From: Bacteroidota bacterium
GTDB taxonomy: Bacteria > Bacteroidota > Bacteroidia > AKYH767-A > OLB10
Length of the DNA: 32,500 nucleotides
NCBI GenBank assembly: GCA_016709725.1
Contig: JADJMG010000005.1
Location: 1 to 32,500 of the forward strand
Reading direction: 5' to 3'
Part shown: positions 15,903 to 26,147 of the stretch, piece after piece
How positions within the stretch are numbered: position 1 is the first letter of the stretch
How the letters are laid out: each line of letters opens with the position of its first letter
Program-made: the position numbers and the translations under genes
The notes under the pieces: generated by a model
Database searches by the model: none
What the model saw: the letters and a program-made list of their open reading frames with translations, nothing else
Told to the model about the DNA's origin: nothing

Positions 15903-18875
15903 ATGAAACTTACAATGATCAAAAACCAATCAAAGTGGTTTTTCGCAGCAGCCCTGATGGCTTGCTCCATTTTAAGTACATCCACTTTTTCACAAACATG
16001 GACACCCAAACATTACTGGACATTTAATTCTAGTAATTCTTTAGCAGATTCAACAGGAATCGCGCCATTAAATGCCACCTATTTCCAATCAACCTACTCC
16101 ATTGGAAATGCGCAAAGCAATACTGGTGTTGGAAAATATTTGAAATTAAATTCAACATCAAGAGCGATTACGTCGAATGTGGCTTTCTCTCCTGATTCAG
16201 GATTTACACTAGAATTGTTATTTAGACCAGGAGCAAACATCAATGAAATTGTTCAATTAATGACAAGAAGAGATGGCGCTATTAGCATTCGCTATTGTTT
16301 TCCTTATTTTAGATTTACCACAAAGTCTATTCCTACTGGTAGTTCAACTGCCGTATCAGACAATTGGGATTTAAATCTCAGTGGTATTGGAAGAGGAACT
16401 TATGGTTACTATATGGATGGCAACTGGCATCATTTAGTTTTTAAATACAATGCAAGAACCGGAACAAAAGAGATTTGGGTAGACGGACAATTGCCAACAG
16501 GATTTTCTAAATCGATCCCAGCAGGATCTATTCCTTTAAACGCTGGAAGCACAAACAGTAATATCGTCGACATCAATACAAATACAGGCTACTATCAATA
16601 TGTTGGTGATCTAGATGAAATTGCACTTTATACGAATGCTTTGCCAGGTCAAATGATTTACAAGCATTATCAAGATTTTACTCAAAACAAACCATATTCA
16701 TTCGGAAACTCAACAGTAAACCCACCGTCCCCATCTCCGATAACGGCTGGGGTTGATCCACAAGAATATGCACCAGGCCATCCTAATTCAAATATTGATG
16801 CATTGGTTCAATTAAAATCTTTTCCTTCTGCTCGAAATAAACCTAGCTCAACACTTTTTCCAAACTACGCAGTATTTAATCCTGCTCATGTTGCAGGTTA
16901 TGGAATAAGTTCGTCTCCACAAGCAACTCTAGTGCAACGTAGTATTGAAGTACAAACGGAGTTAGTTAAAAATTTCAATTATACCGTAATGGTAACGAGT
17001 AATACATCGCGCTACACTTCTTTTACTAACACAAGCGATTATGATGGAGCATGGATAAATCTAGCCAATCAAAATCCATCTTGGAAAACATCTGCGAATA
17101 CCTACTGGCCACAGTTAAGTCCAACTGTTATTGGTAAAGCTAGTAAGGACCCTTACATTGAGAGTAAAACTTTACCCTCTAATAGTTATTTGAGAAATAA
17201 TGCTGGTCAATTTTTAGATATGTATGGCAATATCATTACGAGTGGAAGAACCATCAGCCCAAAAGCACCCGTAGACTCATTTAGATTAGATGGACAAACG
17301 CAAAAATTTTATTTATCAAAATTATCTTCAGCACTAACTAGACCAATCGACTTGGTTTTTGAAAATGGCGAAGTAATTCCAGCTTGGACAGATGCGAGTT
17401 TACAAAAAGACCCCACTGTAACAGCTGCTTTTAATGCAAGCGGTCTTGGTAACTGGAGAAAATTTAAAGGCGGAGAATACAAAAGAATTTCTGACTCGTA
17501 CATGAACGAATGGAGAAGTCAATCCAACTTGACCAACACAAGAATTTTACATTACTATTTAAATGGTCATCCTGTTTATGCATGGGATTGGGCTTCGGTA
17601 AGAGGATTACAATCATTAACAAATAACCAACGCTATTCTAATGGCGATATTTATATGCAATGGCCAGGCAATTGGCGCTACTGGCAGGGTGCTGCACACG
17701 GATGGCAATATGTAATTGAAGGACGACATGAAGAAATTGCATTGGGCGACAAATTGTTTTCTCCTGTGGTTAGTCCAGGTTGGAATAGCAATGAAGAATC
17801 AATTGTTCGTCCAGCGCAGTGGTTAGGATTTTTAAAGGCAGTTTCTATGGCTGGTGCTGAAAATTTTGGATGTGGTTATTTTGTTACATCTACACCTTAT
17901 CAAAATCCATCGAATTATGTATGGCAAATGGCTATACCTGGATATGCTCAAGCAATTGCAAGTCGTTATGATGATTTATTCTTAAGTGGAAATTTAATGA
18001 CTGGAGACGTTCCTCAAAGTGCTTCTAGTGGTGCTGGAAAACCTGGTTATACATTTTATGCAGGCGACATCCGTAAATTAGTGGTTGCAAGAAAGCATGA
18101 TAGTAAAGCTAAATACGCTATTACTGGTACAATCCAACCAAATTCTAATATGGCTGGAAATGCTGAATTATCAGGAACAGCAACCATTCGAATTGATGGT
18201 AATGATTTAACCTTCGGAATCCGTCGTCAAGGAAGTACTTATATTTATGACAAAACAAATGTAAGTTCTCCTGTATTTTATCAGTTAGATGCATGGCATG
18301 AAAATTCTCATCCGTATTATTGGTCTAAAACTTTTAACCTCGAAGCAGAAATTTTCGACAATGTAAATGCAAACATTGAATTAAAAACTCAAGTACCTGC
18401 AGGAACAGTTGCTGGAAACTATACGAACTACACTACTTATACTACATTTAAAGCTGTAGTAGGCGCCGAATACAATTTTACACCACGCGGAACAACCGCT
18501 GCTACGCATTACGTTTGGGTGAGAGCAAGAAGTCGCGGTGGAATAAACACTGGATTTAACATCAGTTTAAACGGTGTATCTAAATTCAATGTAACCTGCG
18601 TGGCAGATACAAATTGGACATGGTATCGCTACGACGCGGGCAACAATGCACAAATGACATTGACAAGTCTTCCTTTAAGCAATCAAAAATTAGTTATTAC
18701 TCCAATAAATACTAATTTAGAAATCGATCTAATTACCATCACACCAACTGCTGGTAATTTCTATACTACTTTCGCGCCCTTGTGGAGCAACAGCAATTGC
18801 CTCAATCACTCCAAGTGGCGCTACTACTTTTTGCCAAGGTGGATCTGTTACTTTAAGTGCGAATACAGGAACTAG
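15903..18875 (+). CDS. Secreted LamG / glycoside-hydrolase-like protein, N-terminal part
   Basis: This is the N-terminal part of a T9SS cargo protein that continues in another frame to 21045. It has a signal peptide (to about 31, ending TFSQ). A LamG/concanavalin-like domain spans about 34-255, with DGNWHHLVF, IWVDGQ and GDLDEIALYT. A region of about 560 residues shared with the protein at 21422 follows; its motifs are NPSWKTSA, YLRNNAGQFL, ENGEVIP (near 17361), GDIYMQWPGNW, GWNSNEESIVRPAQW (near 17779) and LMTGDVP. Conserved Glu, Trp and Asp clusters suggest a TIM-barrel glycosidase, but I recognise no family. A module with HYVWVRARSRGG and LEIDLITITP resembles CBM6/35. From 18771 the frame is wrong: an extra T yields a false tail (FAPLWSNSN onward). 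ATG 15903 fits the signal peptide better than the upstream TTG. Confidence 0.8.
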   Translation: MKLTMIKNQSKWFFAAALMACSILSTSTFSQTWTPKHYWTFNSSNSLADSTGIAPLNATYFQSTYSIGNAQSNTGVGKYLKLNSTSRAITSNVAFSPDSGFTLELLFRPGANINEIVQLMTRRDGAISIRYCFPYFRFTTKSIPTGSSTAVSDNWDLNLSGIGRGTYGYYMDGNWHHLVFKYNARTGTKEIWVDGQLPTGFSKSIPAGSIPLNAGSTNSNIVDINTNTGYYQYVGDLDEIALYTNALPGQMIYKHYQDFTQNKPYSFGNSTVNPPSPSPITAGVDPQEYAPGHPNSNIDALVQLKSFPSARNKPSSTLFPNYAVFNPAHVAGYGISSSPQATLVQRSIEVQTELVKNFNYTVMVTSNTSRYTSFTNTSDYDGAWINLANQNPSWKTSANTYWPQLSPTVIGKASKDPYIESKTLPSNSYLRNNAGQFLDMYGNIITSGRTISPKAPVDSFRLDGQTQKFYLSKLSSALTRPIDLVFENGEVIPAWTDASLQKDPTVTAAFNASGLGNWRKFKGGEYKRISDSYMNEWRSQSNLTNTRILHYYLNGHPVYAWDWASVRGLQSLTNNQRYSNGDIYMQWPGNWRYWQGAAHGWQYVIEGRHEEIALGDKLFSPVVSPGWNSNEESIVRPAQWLGFLKAVSMAGAENFGCGYFVTSTPYQNPSNYVWQMAIPGYAQAIASRYDDLFLSGNLMTGDVPQSASSGAGKPGYTFYAGDIRKLVVARKHDSKAKYAITGTIQPNSNMAGNAELSGTATIRIDGNDLTFGIRRQGSTYIYDKTNVSSPVFYQLDAWHENSHPYYWSKTFNLEAEIFDNVNANIELKTQVPAGTVAGNYTNYTTYTTFKAVVGAEYNFTPRGTTAATHYVWVRARSRGGINTGFNISLNGVSKFNVTCVADTNWTWYRYDAGNNAQMTLTSLPLSNQKLVITPINTNLEIDLITITPTAGNFYTTFAPLWSNSNCLNHSKWRYYFLPRWICYFKCEYRN

Positions 18876-21045
18876 TTATTTATGGTCATCTGGAGCCACT
18901 ACTCAAACTGTTAATGTAACAGCAAGTGGAACCTATACAGTAACGGTAACGAATGCAGCAGGATCTGCGGTATCGTCTCCAGTTGCGGTAGTTGTAAACG
19001 CGAAACCTTCTAACTCGATTAGTTATACAGGCTCACTCAACATTTGCCCAGGAAAAACCATTAGTCTTTCTTCAAGTGCTACTAGTGGAACCTATTTGTG
19101 GTCGAATGGAGCCACTACTAAAACGATCAATGCTTCAACTGCAGGATCCTATGTTGTAACGGTTACAGGTACGAACGGATGTACTGCGGCTGCTAATGCT
19201 GTTACTGTTGCGGTAAGTACAGTAACTCCATCAACAATAACAGCAAGTGGAAGCACGACTCTTTGTAGTGGAGGAAGTGTATCCTTAACTGCAAATACTG
19301 GATCATCTTATTTATGGTCGAACGGAGCTACTTCAAAAACAATAACTGCGACGACTGCAAGTAACTATATTGTTTCAGTTACTCAAAGCAATGGTTGCTC
19401 TTCCACCTCAGCAGCAACTCCTGTTACTGTGGGCGCTGCTCCTACTCCAACTATTACTGCTAACGGTCCTTTAACTTTCTGCACCGGAGGAAATGTTGTT
19501 TTAACTTCAAGCACCGGCATAGGATACCTTTGGTCGAATGGGGCTACAACGAATTCAATCACCGTAAGCGCTACTGGAAATTATACGGTTAGAGTAACTC
19601 AATCTGGAGGTTGTTCTGCAACATCTGCAGTAACTGCTACCGCAGTGGGGTCTGCAGCCATCCCTACTATTACTAATTCGGGTGGCACTAATTTATGTGC
19701 TGGATCTGTGGTAACCTTAACTGCAACTACAGGAATAGCTTATTTGTGGTCGAATGGAGCAACAACTAAAGCAATAACAACAGGAAGTGCCGGTTCGTAC
19801 ACAGTACGTGTTACTCAAACCGGTGGATGTTCTGCTACATCGGCAGCAACTACGTTAACTGTTGGAACTGCTCCTACACCAACCATAACAGCAAGTGGAT
19901 CTACTACTATTTGTTCGGGAGGATCTGTAACATTAAGTGCAAGCGCGGGAACCGCATACTTATGGTCAAATGGTGCTACAACATCTTCAATAAATGTTAC
20001 AACAGGTGGTTCATACAATGTTCGAGTAACTCAAACCGGTGGTTGTTCTGCAACTTCTACTAATACTTCGGTTACTGTTGGAAGTGCTCCTACCCCAACG
20101 ATAACTGCAAGTGGACCCCTTACATTTTGTTCGGGAGGCAGTGTTATTTTAACGGCAAGCTCAGGAACTTCATATTTATGGTCGAACGGTGCTACTACGC
20201 CTTCCATCACAGTTTCATCGGCAGGTTCATATAATGTTCGTGTTACTCAATCAGGAGGATGTTTCGCAACATCTACTTCAACAGTTGTTACAGTTGGAAC
20301 CGGATCCGCAACAACACCTACCATTTCCGCTTCTGGTTCTACGAGTTTCTGCCAAGGAGGAAGTGTACAACTTACCGCTAGTACTGGAACAAGCTATTTA
20401 TGGTCAAATGGAGCAACCACTAAAACAATAACAGCAACATTAAATGGAAATTATTCGGTTGCAGTAACTCAATTAGGTGGATGTTCAGCTACATCGAATT
20501 CAACTGCTGTTACGGTAAGTCCAATTGCTACATTCACCGTGACACCTAGCGGACCTCTCTCATTCTGCTCTGGAGGAAGTGTTACATTCACGGTTACAAA
20601 CTCTAATGCTGGCACTTATGTTTGGTACAAGAATAATGTGGTGGTGTATACAGGAACAAGTAAAACCTTTACAGCTACGACGCCTGGAGTTTATAAAATG
20701 CGCGCACAATTGGCAACCTGTGGTACTTTCTCCATTCCTTATACCGTAACTACACCCTGTCGCGAAGGCGAAGCACTACTTTCGGATTTAAATTTAAATG
20801 TGTATCCAAATCCATTTAGTGATTTCGTAAAAATTGCCTTTGAACTATCAGAAGAAGCACCGGTAACGGTTAAACTATTTGATATTTCTGGAAAGCTGGT
20901 TGATGTAATTTTAGATAAAGGTCAAATGAATAGTGGAGAATCCACCCTTGACTATTCAACAAGTCATCTCGCCGGCGGAGTTTACATCTTAGAAGTAAGT
21001 TCGCCCAACACAACTCAGCGAATGAAAATTGTATCTTCAAAATAA
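18772..21045 (+). CDS. Ig-like array and T9SS sorting domain, C-terminal part of 15903 gene
   Basis: This is the continuation of the preceding gene after a one-base insertion in the TTT run at 18770-18772. Dropping one T gives a seamless TTSRPCGATAIASITPSG that matches the equivalent junction in the intact paralogue. It carries nine Ig-like domains of about 72-75 residues, each with a [FIL]C.GG.V.L.A start, a YLWSNGATT core and a GGCSATS end. The type A T9SS sorting domain is LNVYPNPFSDFVKIAF, a middle DISGKLVD and a final GGVYILEVSS / RMKIVSSK. The WSNGATT repeats probably form an extended surface stalk. A caller's start at 19096 is an internal TTG. The whole gene, about 1710 codons, ends just before a strong terminator. 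Confidence 0.82.
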   Translation, partial: SRPCGATAIASITPSGATTFCQGGSVTLSANTGTSYLWSSGATTQTVNVTASGTYTVTVTNAAGSAVSSPVAVVVNAKPSNSISYTGSLNICPGKTISLSSSATSGTYLWSNGATTKTINASTAGSYVVTVTGTNGCTAAANAVTVAVSTVTPSTITASGSTTLCSGGSVSLTANTGSSYLWSNGATSKTITATTASNYIVSVTQSNGCSSTSAATPVTVGAAPTPTITANGPLTFCTGGNVVLTSSTGIGYLWSNGATTNSITVSATGNYTVRVTQSGGCSATSAVTATAVGSAAIPTITNSGGTNLCAGSVVTLTATTGIAYLWSNGATTKAITTGSAGSYTVRVTQTGGCSATSAATTLTVGTAPTPTITASGSTTICSGGSVTLSASAGTAYLWSNGATTSSINVTTGGSYNVRVTQTGGCSATSTNTSVTVGSAPTPTITASGPLTFCSGGSVILTASSGTSYLWSNGATTPSITVSSAGSYNVRVTQSGGCFATSTSTVVTVGTGSATTPTISASGSTSFCQGGSVQLTASTGTSYLWSNGATTKTITATLNGNYSVAVTQLGGCSATSNSTAVTVSPIATFTVTPSGPLSFCSGGSVTFTVTNSNAGTYVWYKNNVVVYTGTSKTFTATTPGVYKMRAQLATCGTFSIPYTVTTPCREGEALLSDLNLNVYPNPFSDFVKIAFELSEEAPVTVKLFDISGKLVDVILDKGQMNSGESTLDYSTSHLAGGVYILEVSSPNTTQRMKIVSSK
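18787..20516 (+). repeat. Tandem Ig-like domain repeats, about 216-225 bp
   Basis: At least eight consecutive copies have the core YLWSNGATT and a leading cysteine (CQGGS, CSGGS, CTGGN, CAGSV) and trailing GGC. Starts are near 19243, 19459, 19675, 19889, 20107 and 20331. They are more diverged than the 198-bp array at the left end but still clearly related. Confidence 0.8.
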
Positions 21046-21421
21046 TTCTTTAATAAAAACAGTAAAGCCAAATAAAAAAACCCTGGAAACAGGGTTTTTT
21101 TATTTGAAATAGAAAGCAATAATTTATCCGATATTTTTATCAACTGAAAATAATTCTCTGTTTTTTGCAGGAGTCTTACATTTTAAATTTCACAGTTTTT
21201 CATAATTACACCCTAAAACGCTTCTTTTCAAGTTCCTTTTCCACCAACAAAGGTTTTCTTCCATCTTCAAAATAGTAATTTCTTACATCTAATAGGAAAA
21301 TGCACAAATTCCCTATTACCACTTAAAGGATAGGATAAATTGCAGCATGCGCAAGCGAGCAAAGAAAATCGAACTGCATTTGCAAACCCTGTGCCAAAAA
21401 ACAACAAACAAAAAAAGAGCG
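21046..21421. other. Spacer between the two secreted paralogues
   Basis: It contains the terminator at 21074-21101 and the presumed promoter of the second paralogue. TAAATTGC at about 21336 is one T short of TAnnTTTG and lies just before an ATG (21347) that is probably leader, not the start. No gene or RNA is seen. Confidence 0.5.
21074..21101. terminator. Intrinsic terminator
   Basis: A-run plus CCCTG (21074-21085), loop GAAA, and CAGGG plus a 7-T run (21090-21101) form a perfect 12-bp stem with a U-tract. It lies 28 bases after the stop at 21045 on the + strand. Confidence 0.9.
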
Positions 21422-24400
21422 ATGAAAAAATTATTACTACTTCCATTATTATTTGCGTTAAGCATGACGAATGCTCAAACGTATGATCCGTTGGAATACG
21501 CTACCGGCAACTTAAATGCCCAGCAACAATTATTATCTTATCCCCTTCCTCGTTTTCAACCGGGACACACTATGAATCGCAACTTCATATGGTTCGGAAT
21601 CGAGTACTTTTCAGGACTACAGCAACCTGGTGTTAATAATCAACAAATGATTGCGAACGCAAAGGTGAATGTAACAGAGTTCTATAAGAATTGGAACTAT
21701 TACTTTTTAGTGAACTCAAATATTGGGTCCTATTCTTCACCTGCAAATTATGCGGATACGAATAATGTACTTTCTGCAGCTTTAACAGCCATTGCAAAAA
21801 GAAATCCAAGCTATAAAACATCAGCCATTAGTTTCTGGCCACAAATTGGTGGAAACATTAGTAAATCAACGCTTACCGACAATCACTATATACGTAACAG
21901 TGCTGGACAATATTTAGGCACGAATGGATCTGTTAGTACAAGTAAAGTATGGTCACCCGTTGCCCCAGCTGCTTCTATCATTGCAGATGGTCAAAAACAA
22001 AAAGGATATTTACAAAACTTAGTTGCTGCCTTAGGTAGACCTTTAACCATATTAAATGAAAATGGTGAAGCAATTCCATTAGTAAGTAAGAATGGTGTGG
22101 CACTTACTACGGATCCAGCAATTAATACTGATTATGCTGCCTCTGGATTATCTGTCAACGATTATCGCGGTAACAAATATGCATACCAAACAAAATTATA
22201 TCGCGATCAATTCATGAGTGCAAGTCCGGGAACTATTTTTACTCATTACGCTTTAGACGGCCAAACAGATTATCGTCCAGTTTGGAATCAAGCAAAAACA
22301 ATCAACACTCAAATCAATGGTAAATATTATCCAACGGGTGACTTCTATCCACGTTGGCCAAACAACTGGAAAGCATGGTCAGGTGCATGGCATGGCTTAG
22401 GTTGGTTTGCTGATTGCAAATACTATGAACTTCAAAATGGCGATGATTTAATGTCTCCGTTTATTAGTGCTGGTTGGAATATTGACGAAACAGTAAATGT
22501 TCGCCCTGCACAATACTTAGCCATGTTAAAGATTCTCTCTAATTGGGGGTCTGAATTTTTCTATGCTGGTTATTTTAGCTTAGCGGCTCCTTATCCTGAT
22601 TCAAAAAATTGGGGATGGCAAACTGTAATGCCAGTTTATGCACAAGCGGTGACATCCAGATATGAATCCATCTTAAAAAACAGCACCTTACTAACTGGAG
22701 ATGTACCTCGTTATTTTTTATCAAGTACTACATTACAACCTAACAATCCAAAATATCTTTACTACACAGGCAACACGAATCAATTAGTTTCTGTACGTAA
22801 ACTAAACGGACAAGAAAAATATGTAATTACTACGGCTCAAATGGTGGATGCAAATACAATCAACAATGCACCCATGTCATCATATGGAAAATTCAAACTT
22901 GGCACCGACTCTTTAAACATTGAATTCAGAAGACAAGGATCGGTTTATATTTACGATGCTACAGTTCCAAGTGCAAAAGCTTTTTATCAATTAGATTCAT
23001 GGCATCAATATGAGCATCCTGAAAGATGGTCAAAAGATTTTCAATTTGAAGCTGAAATTTTTGACAACAACAACACAATAGCTAAAATTAAAACAGAAGT
23101 TCCTTCAGGAACAGCGCCTGGCGATTACAGATCCTATACATCATTTGTTTCGTTCACATCAACGCCAACAGCTGTTGAATACAATTTCTCTCCGCGTTCA
23201 AGTCAAAATTATTACGTGTGGGTTCGTGCTAGAAGTAAAAATGCAACGGGTGGAGCCATTAGCGTAAATGTTGCTGGACAAACATCGAAAAGTCTTGGTT
23301 GCATAACCAATACTGCATGGACTTGGTATAGTTTAGATGCTTGTTCAGGACAAGCAATAGCTTATACAAATTTATCTGCTCAGGAACATACTCTTTCAAT
23401 TTTAGCGACCAACTCAAACATAGAAATTGACAAAATATTACTTAGTACAAATAATACTTTGAATTTAAATCCAAGTCAAGTTGCTTGCGGTACCTCTGTG
23501 GCTAACGTTAATACTTCTGGCTCAACAAATTTTTGTCAAGGTGGCAGTGTGACGCTAACAGCTGCTGCCGGAAATTCTTATACATGGTCGAATGGTCAAA
23601 CTACACAAGCCATTACTGTTTCTCAAAGCGGATCTTATTCCGTAGCTGTGAATAACGGAACCGGATGCGCATCGGTTTCAACACCTATTCAGGTAACAGT
23701 AAATTCAGCACCAACCGCAAGCATTACATCTACAGGAAATACCATTTGTCAGGGACAAAGCACAAACCTTACCGCTTCACCAGGAAGCACCTACTTATGG
23801 TCAAATGGCGCAACCACGCAAACCATTCAAGTAAATAGCGCCGGTTCATATTCTGTGATCGTTACCGGAGCAAGTGGATGTAGCACCAATTCAACTCCAG
23901 TTAATATTACAACAGCGAATACAGCAAATGCAACCGTAAACACCAGTGGTTCTACCACTTTTTGTCAAGGAAATAATGTGATACTTAGTGCTGCTGCTGG
24001 TTATTCTTACATTTGGTCTAACGGCAGTACGAGCCAACAAATTACGGTTTCTAGTTCCGGTAATTACAATGTTGTCGTATCAGCGAATGGTGCATGCAGT
24101 GCTACTTCTCAAATAATTCCGGTTACCGTAAATGCAAATCCAAATGCCTCTATAAGTGCTAGTGGTAACACGACTTTCTGTCAAGGAGGTAGTGTGAATT
24201 TAACAGCAACAGGGGGTTCAAGCTATAGTTGGTCAAACGGACAATCTGGAACAGGAATTACTGTGAATTCTACAGGCACTTATAGTGTTGTAGCAACGGG
24301 ATCAAATGGTTGTACTTCGACTTCGAATAACATCAATGTAACGGTTGCTGCTGCTCCAACTGCATCCGTTTCGGTCAATGGTCCAACTGTATTAAATGCA

Positions 24401-26125
24401 GGTCAAACTACAAACTTGATCGCTACCGGAGGTGGATCATACTTATGGCAACCTGGAGGTCAAACCAGTTCAAGTATTACCGTAAACAGTGCAGGTTCGT
24501 ATACGGTTACCGTTACTAACGGTTCAGGATGTACGTCAACAAGTACACCAGTAAACATTACGATGAACAATGTTTCACCAGTAGTCATTTCAACAACGGG
24601 CGCTGCTGAATTCTGCACAGGTGGCAACATACAACTTACAGCAACAGGAGGCGCAAACTATATTTGGGCACCTACTGGACAAACTTCAGCCACTATTACA
24701 GTAAGTCAAGCTGGAACATACATTGTCTATGCAAGAAATAGTAATGGAATGGTGACGAGCATAGATTCTATGACAGTTAAAGTTTTACCGAAGCCTATGA
24801 ATCCTTGGATCTCTATTACTTATTTCCCAAATACTGCTTATCAATTAAATGCTTTTGAACCTTCAGCAGTAACTTATAATTGGTCAACTGGCTCAACCTC
24901 CTCTAGTGTAAATTTAACTACGGCACAAGTAGTTAGTGTAACAGCAACCAATGCTTTTGGATGCACGTCTGGTGCTTCTTCATTGCAATCACAAAATGTA
25001 GCACCAACAAGTTGCGCACAACCCAATATGCTTACCGCTTATAATCTTAGTGATACTACTGCCATGTTAGGATGGAACCCATCGATCACCGCAGAGAAAT
25101 TCATTATTCGTTACTGGCCACATGGTTCTCCAACGGCACTCTCCAAAGAAATAGCTGGAAACATATCCACCTGCCGAATTAATAATTTGCAACCAGGAAC
25201 AAACTACTTCTGGACAGTAGAAAGCGTATGTCCAACTGGAATTAATGTAAGTGCCAACAGCCTTTTCAAAACATTAGGAACACCTTTGTTATGTGGATCT
25301 GTACCTCAGCATTTAAATACAGCAAACATCAGTACTTCAAGAGCAACTGCAACTTGGTACAATACAACTGCAGATTCGATCATTGTAAAGTATCGTCCTG
25401 TAGGCGGAAGCACATATCAATATAGAAAGCAAAGTGGTATCAGCAATCCTACGTCAATTAACATGACCAATTTAAATCCTAATACTACTTATGAATGGCA
25501 AGTAAGAACTCTTTGCAATGGCTACTTGAGTCCATACTCACAAATTGAGTACTTCTCCACTAGAGACACCTGCGCAAGCATCGGAACCGTTACCGTTAGT
25601 CAAGTATCTACATCAACCGCAAAAGTTAATTGGACCAATTTAAGTCCAATGGATACGATCAGAATCCGTATCGTTCATATTTCGACGGGAGGAGTTAGAA
25701 ATATAGCATTCAATGCAAGCACACAAAACGGAAGCTATCAAATCAGAGCACTTATTCCAAATAACACTTACTACGTAGAAGTAAAAGGAAAATGCGGTGG
25801 AACTGCTGGAGACTGGTCGGCACCTACCCTATTTACTACAACCGACATTACGACAAGAATCATTGATGGAAACAATGCAAACTTAAATGCATATCCAAAT
25901 CCAACAAGTGATATGTTGTACTTTTCATTCACATCAAATGATGATTCAGATTATCAAGTTAAAGTTTGCGATATGTCAGGAAGAGAAATAATGCAGCAAG
26001 TTCGATTTGCTCATTTAGGCGACAATGTTTCTGAAATACCAGTCAATACTTATGCAAAAGGAGCTTATATACTTGTTCTACAAAAAGGAACACAAAGAAG
26101 CAACTTTAGATTTACTGTGAAGTAA
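21422..26125 (+). CDS. Secreted glycoside-hydrolase-like / Ig / FN3 protein, T9SS cargo
   Basis: This 1567-residue protein is the intact paralogue of the preceding split gene. After a signal peptide (MKKLLLLPLLFALSMTNA) it begins directly with the shared hydrolase-like region. Motifs are YKTSAISFWPQ, YIRNSAGQYL, ENGEAIP (near 22058), GDFYPRWPNNW, GWNIDETVNVRPAQY (near 22472) and LLTGDVP. The CBM-like module (YYVWVRARSKN, IEIDKILL) follows to about 23450, then six or seven Ig-like domains with CQGGS and YxWSNG cores. Three fibronectin type III-like domains lie at about 25010-25850. A type A T9SS sorting domain ends the protein (LNAYPNPTSDMLYF, DMSGREI, GAYILVL, FRFTVK). It lacks the LamG domain of its neighbour. 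I chose ATG 21422 for the signal peptide and the AAGAG before it. Likely a surface polysaccharide-degrading or binding protein; the enzyme class is unknown. Confidence 0.85.
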   Translation: MKKLLLLPLLFALSMTNAQTYDPLEYATGNLNAQQQLLSYPLPRFQPGHTMNRNFIWFGIEYFSGLQQPGVNNQQMIANAKVNVTEFYKNWNYYFLVNSNIGSYSSPANYADTNNVLSAALTAIAKRNPSYKTSAISFWPQIGGNISKSTLTDNHYIRNSAGQYLGTNGSVSTSKVWSPVAPAASIIADGQKQKGYLQNLVAALGRPLTILNENGEAIPLVSKNGVALTTDPAINTDYAASGLSVNDYRGNKYAYQTKLYRDQFMSASPGTIFTHYALDGQTDYRPVWNQAKTINTQINGKYYPTGDFYPRWPNNWKAWSGAWHGLGWFADCKYYELQNGDDLMSPFISAGWNIDETVNVRPAQYLAMLKILSNWGSEFFYAGYFSLAAPYPDSKNWGWQTVMPVYAQAVTSRYESILKNSTLLTGDVPRYFLSSTTLQPNNPKYLYYTGNTNQLVSVRKLNGQEKYVITTAQMVDANTINNAPMSSYGKFKLGTDSLNIEFRRQGSVYIYDATVPSAKAFYQLDSWHQYEHPERWSKDFQFEAEIFDNNNTIAKIKTEVPSGTAPGDYRSYTSFVSFTSTPTAVEYNFSPRSSQNYYVWVRARSKNATGGAISVNVAGQTSKSLGCITNTAWTWYSLDACSGQAIAYTNLSAQEHTLSILATNSNIEIDKILLSTNNTLNLNPSQVACGTSVANVNTSGSTNFCQGGSVTLTAAAGNSYTWSNGQTTQAITVSQSGSYSVAVNNGTGCASVSTPIQVTVNSAPTASITSTGNTICQGQSTNLTASPGSTYLWSNGATTQTIQVNSAGSYSVIVTGASGCSTNSTPVNITTANTANATVNTSGSTTFCQGNNVILSAAAGYSYIWSNGSTSQQITVSSSGNYNVVVSANGACSATSQIIPVTVNANPNASISASGNTTFCQGGSVNLTATGGSSYSWSNGQSGTGITVNSTGTYSVVATGSNGCTSTSNNINVTVAAAPTASVSVNGPTVLNAGQTTNLIATGGGSYLWQPGGQTSSSITVNSAGSYTVTVTNGSGCTSTSTPVNITMNNVSPVVISTTGAAEFCTGGNIQLTATGGANYIWAPTGQTSATITVSQAGTYIVYARNSNGMVTSIDSMTVKVLPKPMNPWISITYFPNTAYQLNAFEPSAVTYNWSTGSTSSSVNLTTAQVVSVTATNAFGCTSGASSLQSQNVAPTSCAQPNMLTAYNLSDTTAMLGWNPSITAEKFIIRYWPHGSPTALSKEIAGNISTCRINNLQPGTNYFWTVESVCPTGINVSANSLFKTLGTPLLCGSVPQHLNTANISTSRATATWYNTTADSIIVKYRPVGGSTYQYRKQSGISNPTSINMTNLNPNTTYEWQVRTLCNGYLSPYSQIEYFSTRDTCASIGTVTVSQVSTSTAKVNWTNLSPMDTIRIRIVHISTGGVRNIAFNASTQNGSYQIRALIPNNTYYVEVKGKCGGTAGDWSAPTLFTTTDITTRIIDGNNANLNAYPNPTSDMLYFSFTSNDDSDYQVKVCDMSGREIMQQVRFAHLGDNVSEIPVNTYAKGAYILVLQKGTQRSNFRFTVK
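23506..24560 (+). repeat. Tandem Ig-like domain repeats in second paralogue
   Basis: Successive copies have FCQGGSVTLTA, ICQGQSTNLTA, FCQGNNVILSA and FCQGGSVNLTA, and a copy without the leading Cys (LNAGQTTNLIA). Cores are YxWSNG or YLWQPG. They are homologous to the repeats at 18787-20516 but with different copy number and more divergence. Confidence 0.7.
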
Positions 26126-26147
26126 AACAATTAATTTAACATCGCTT

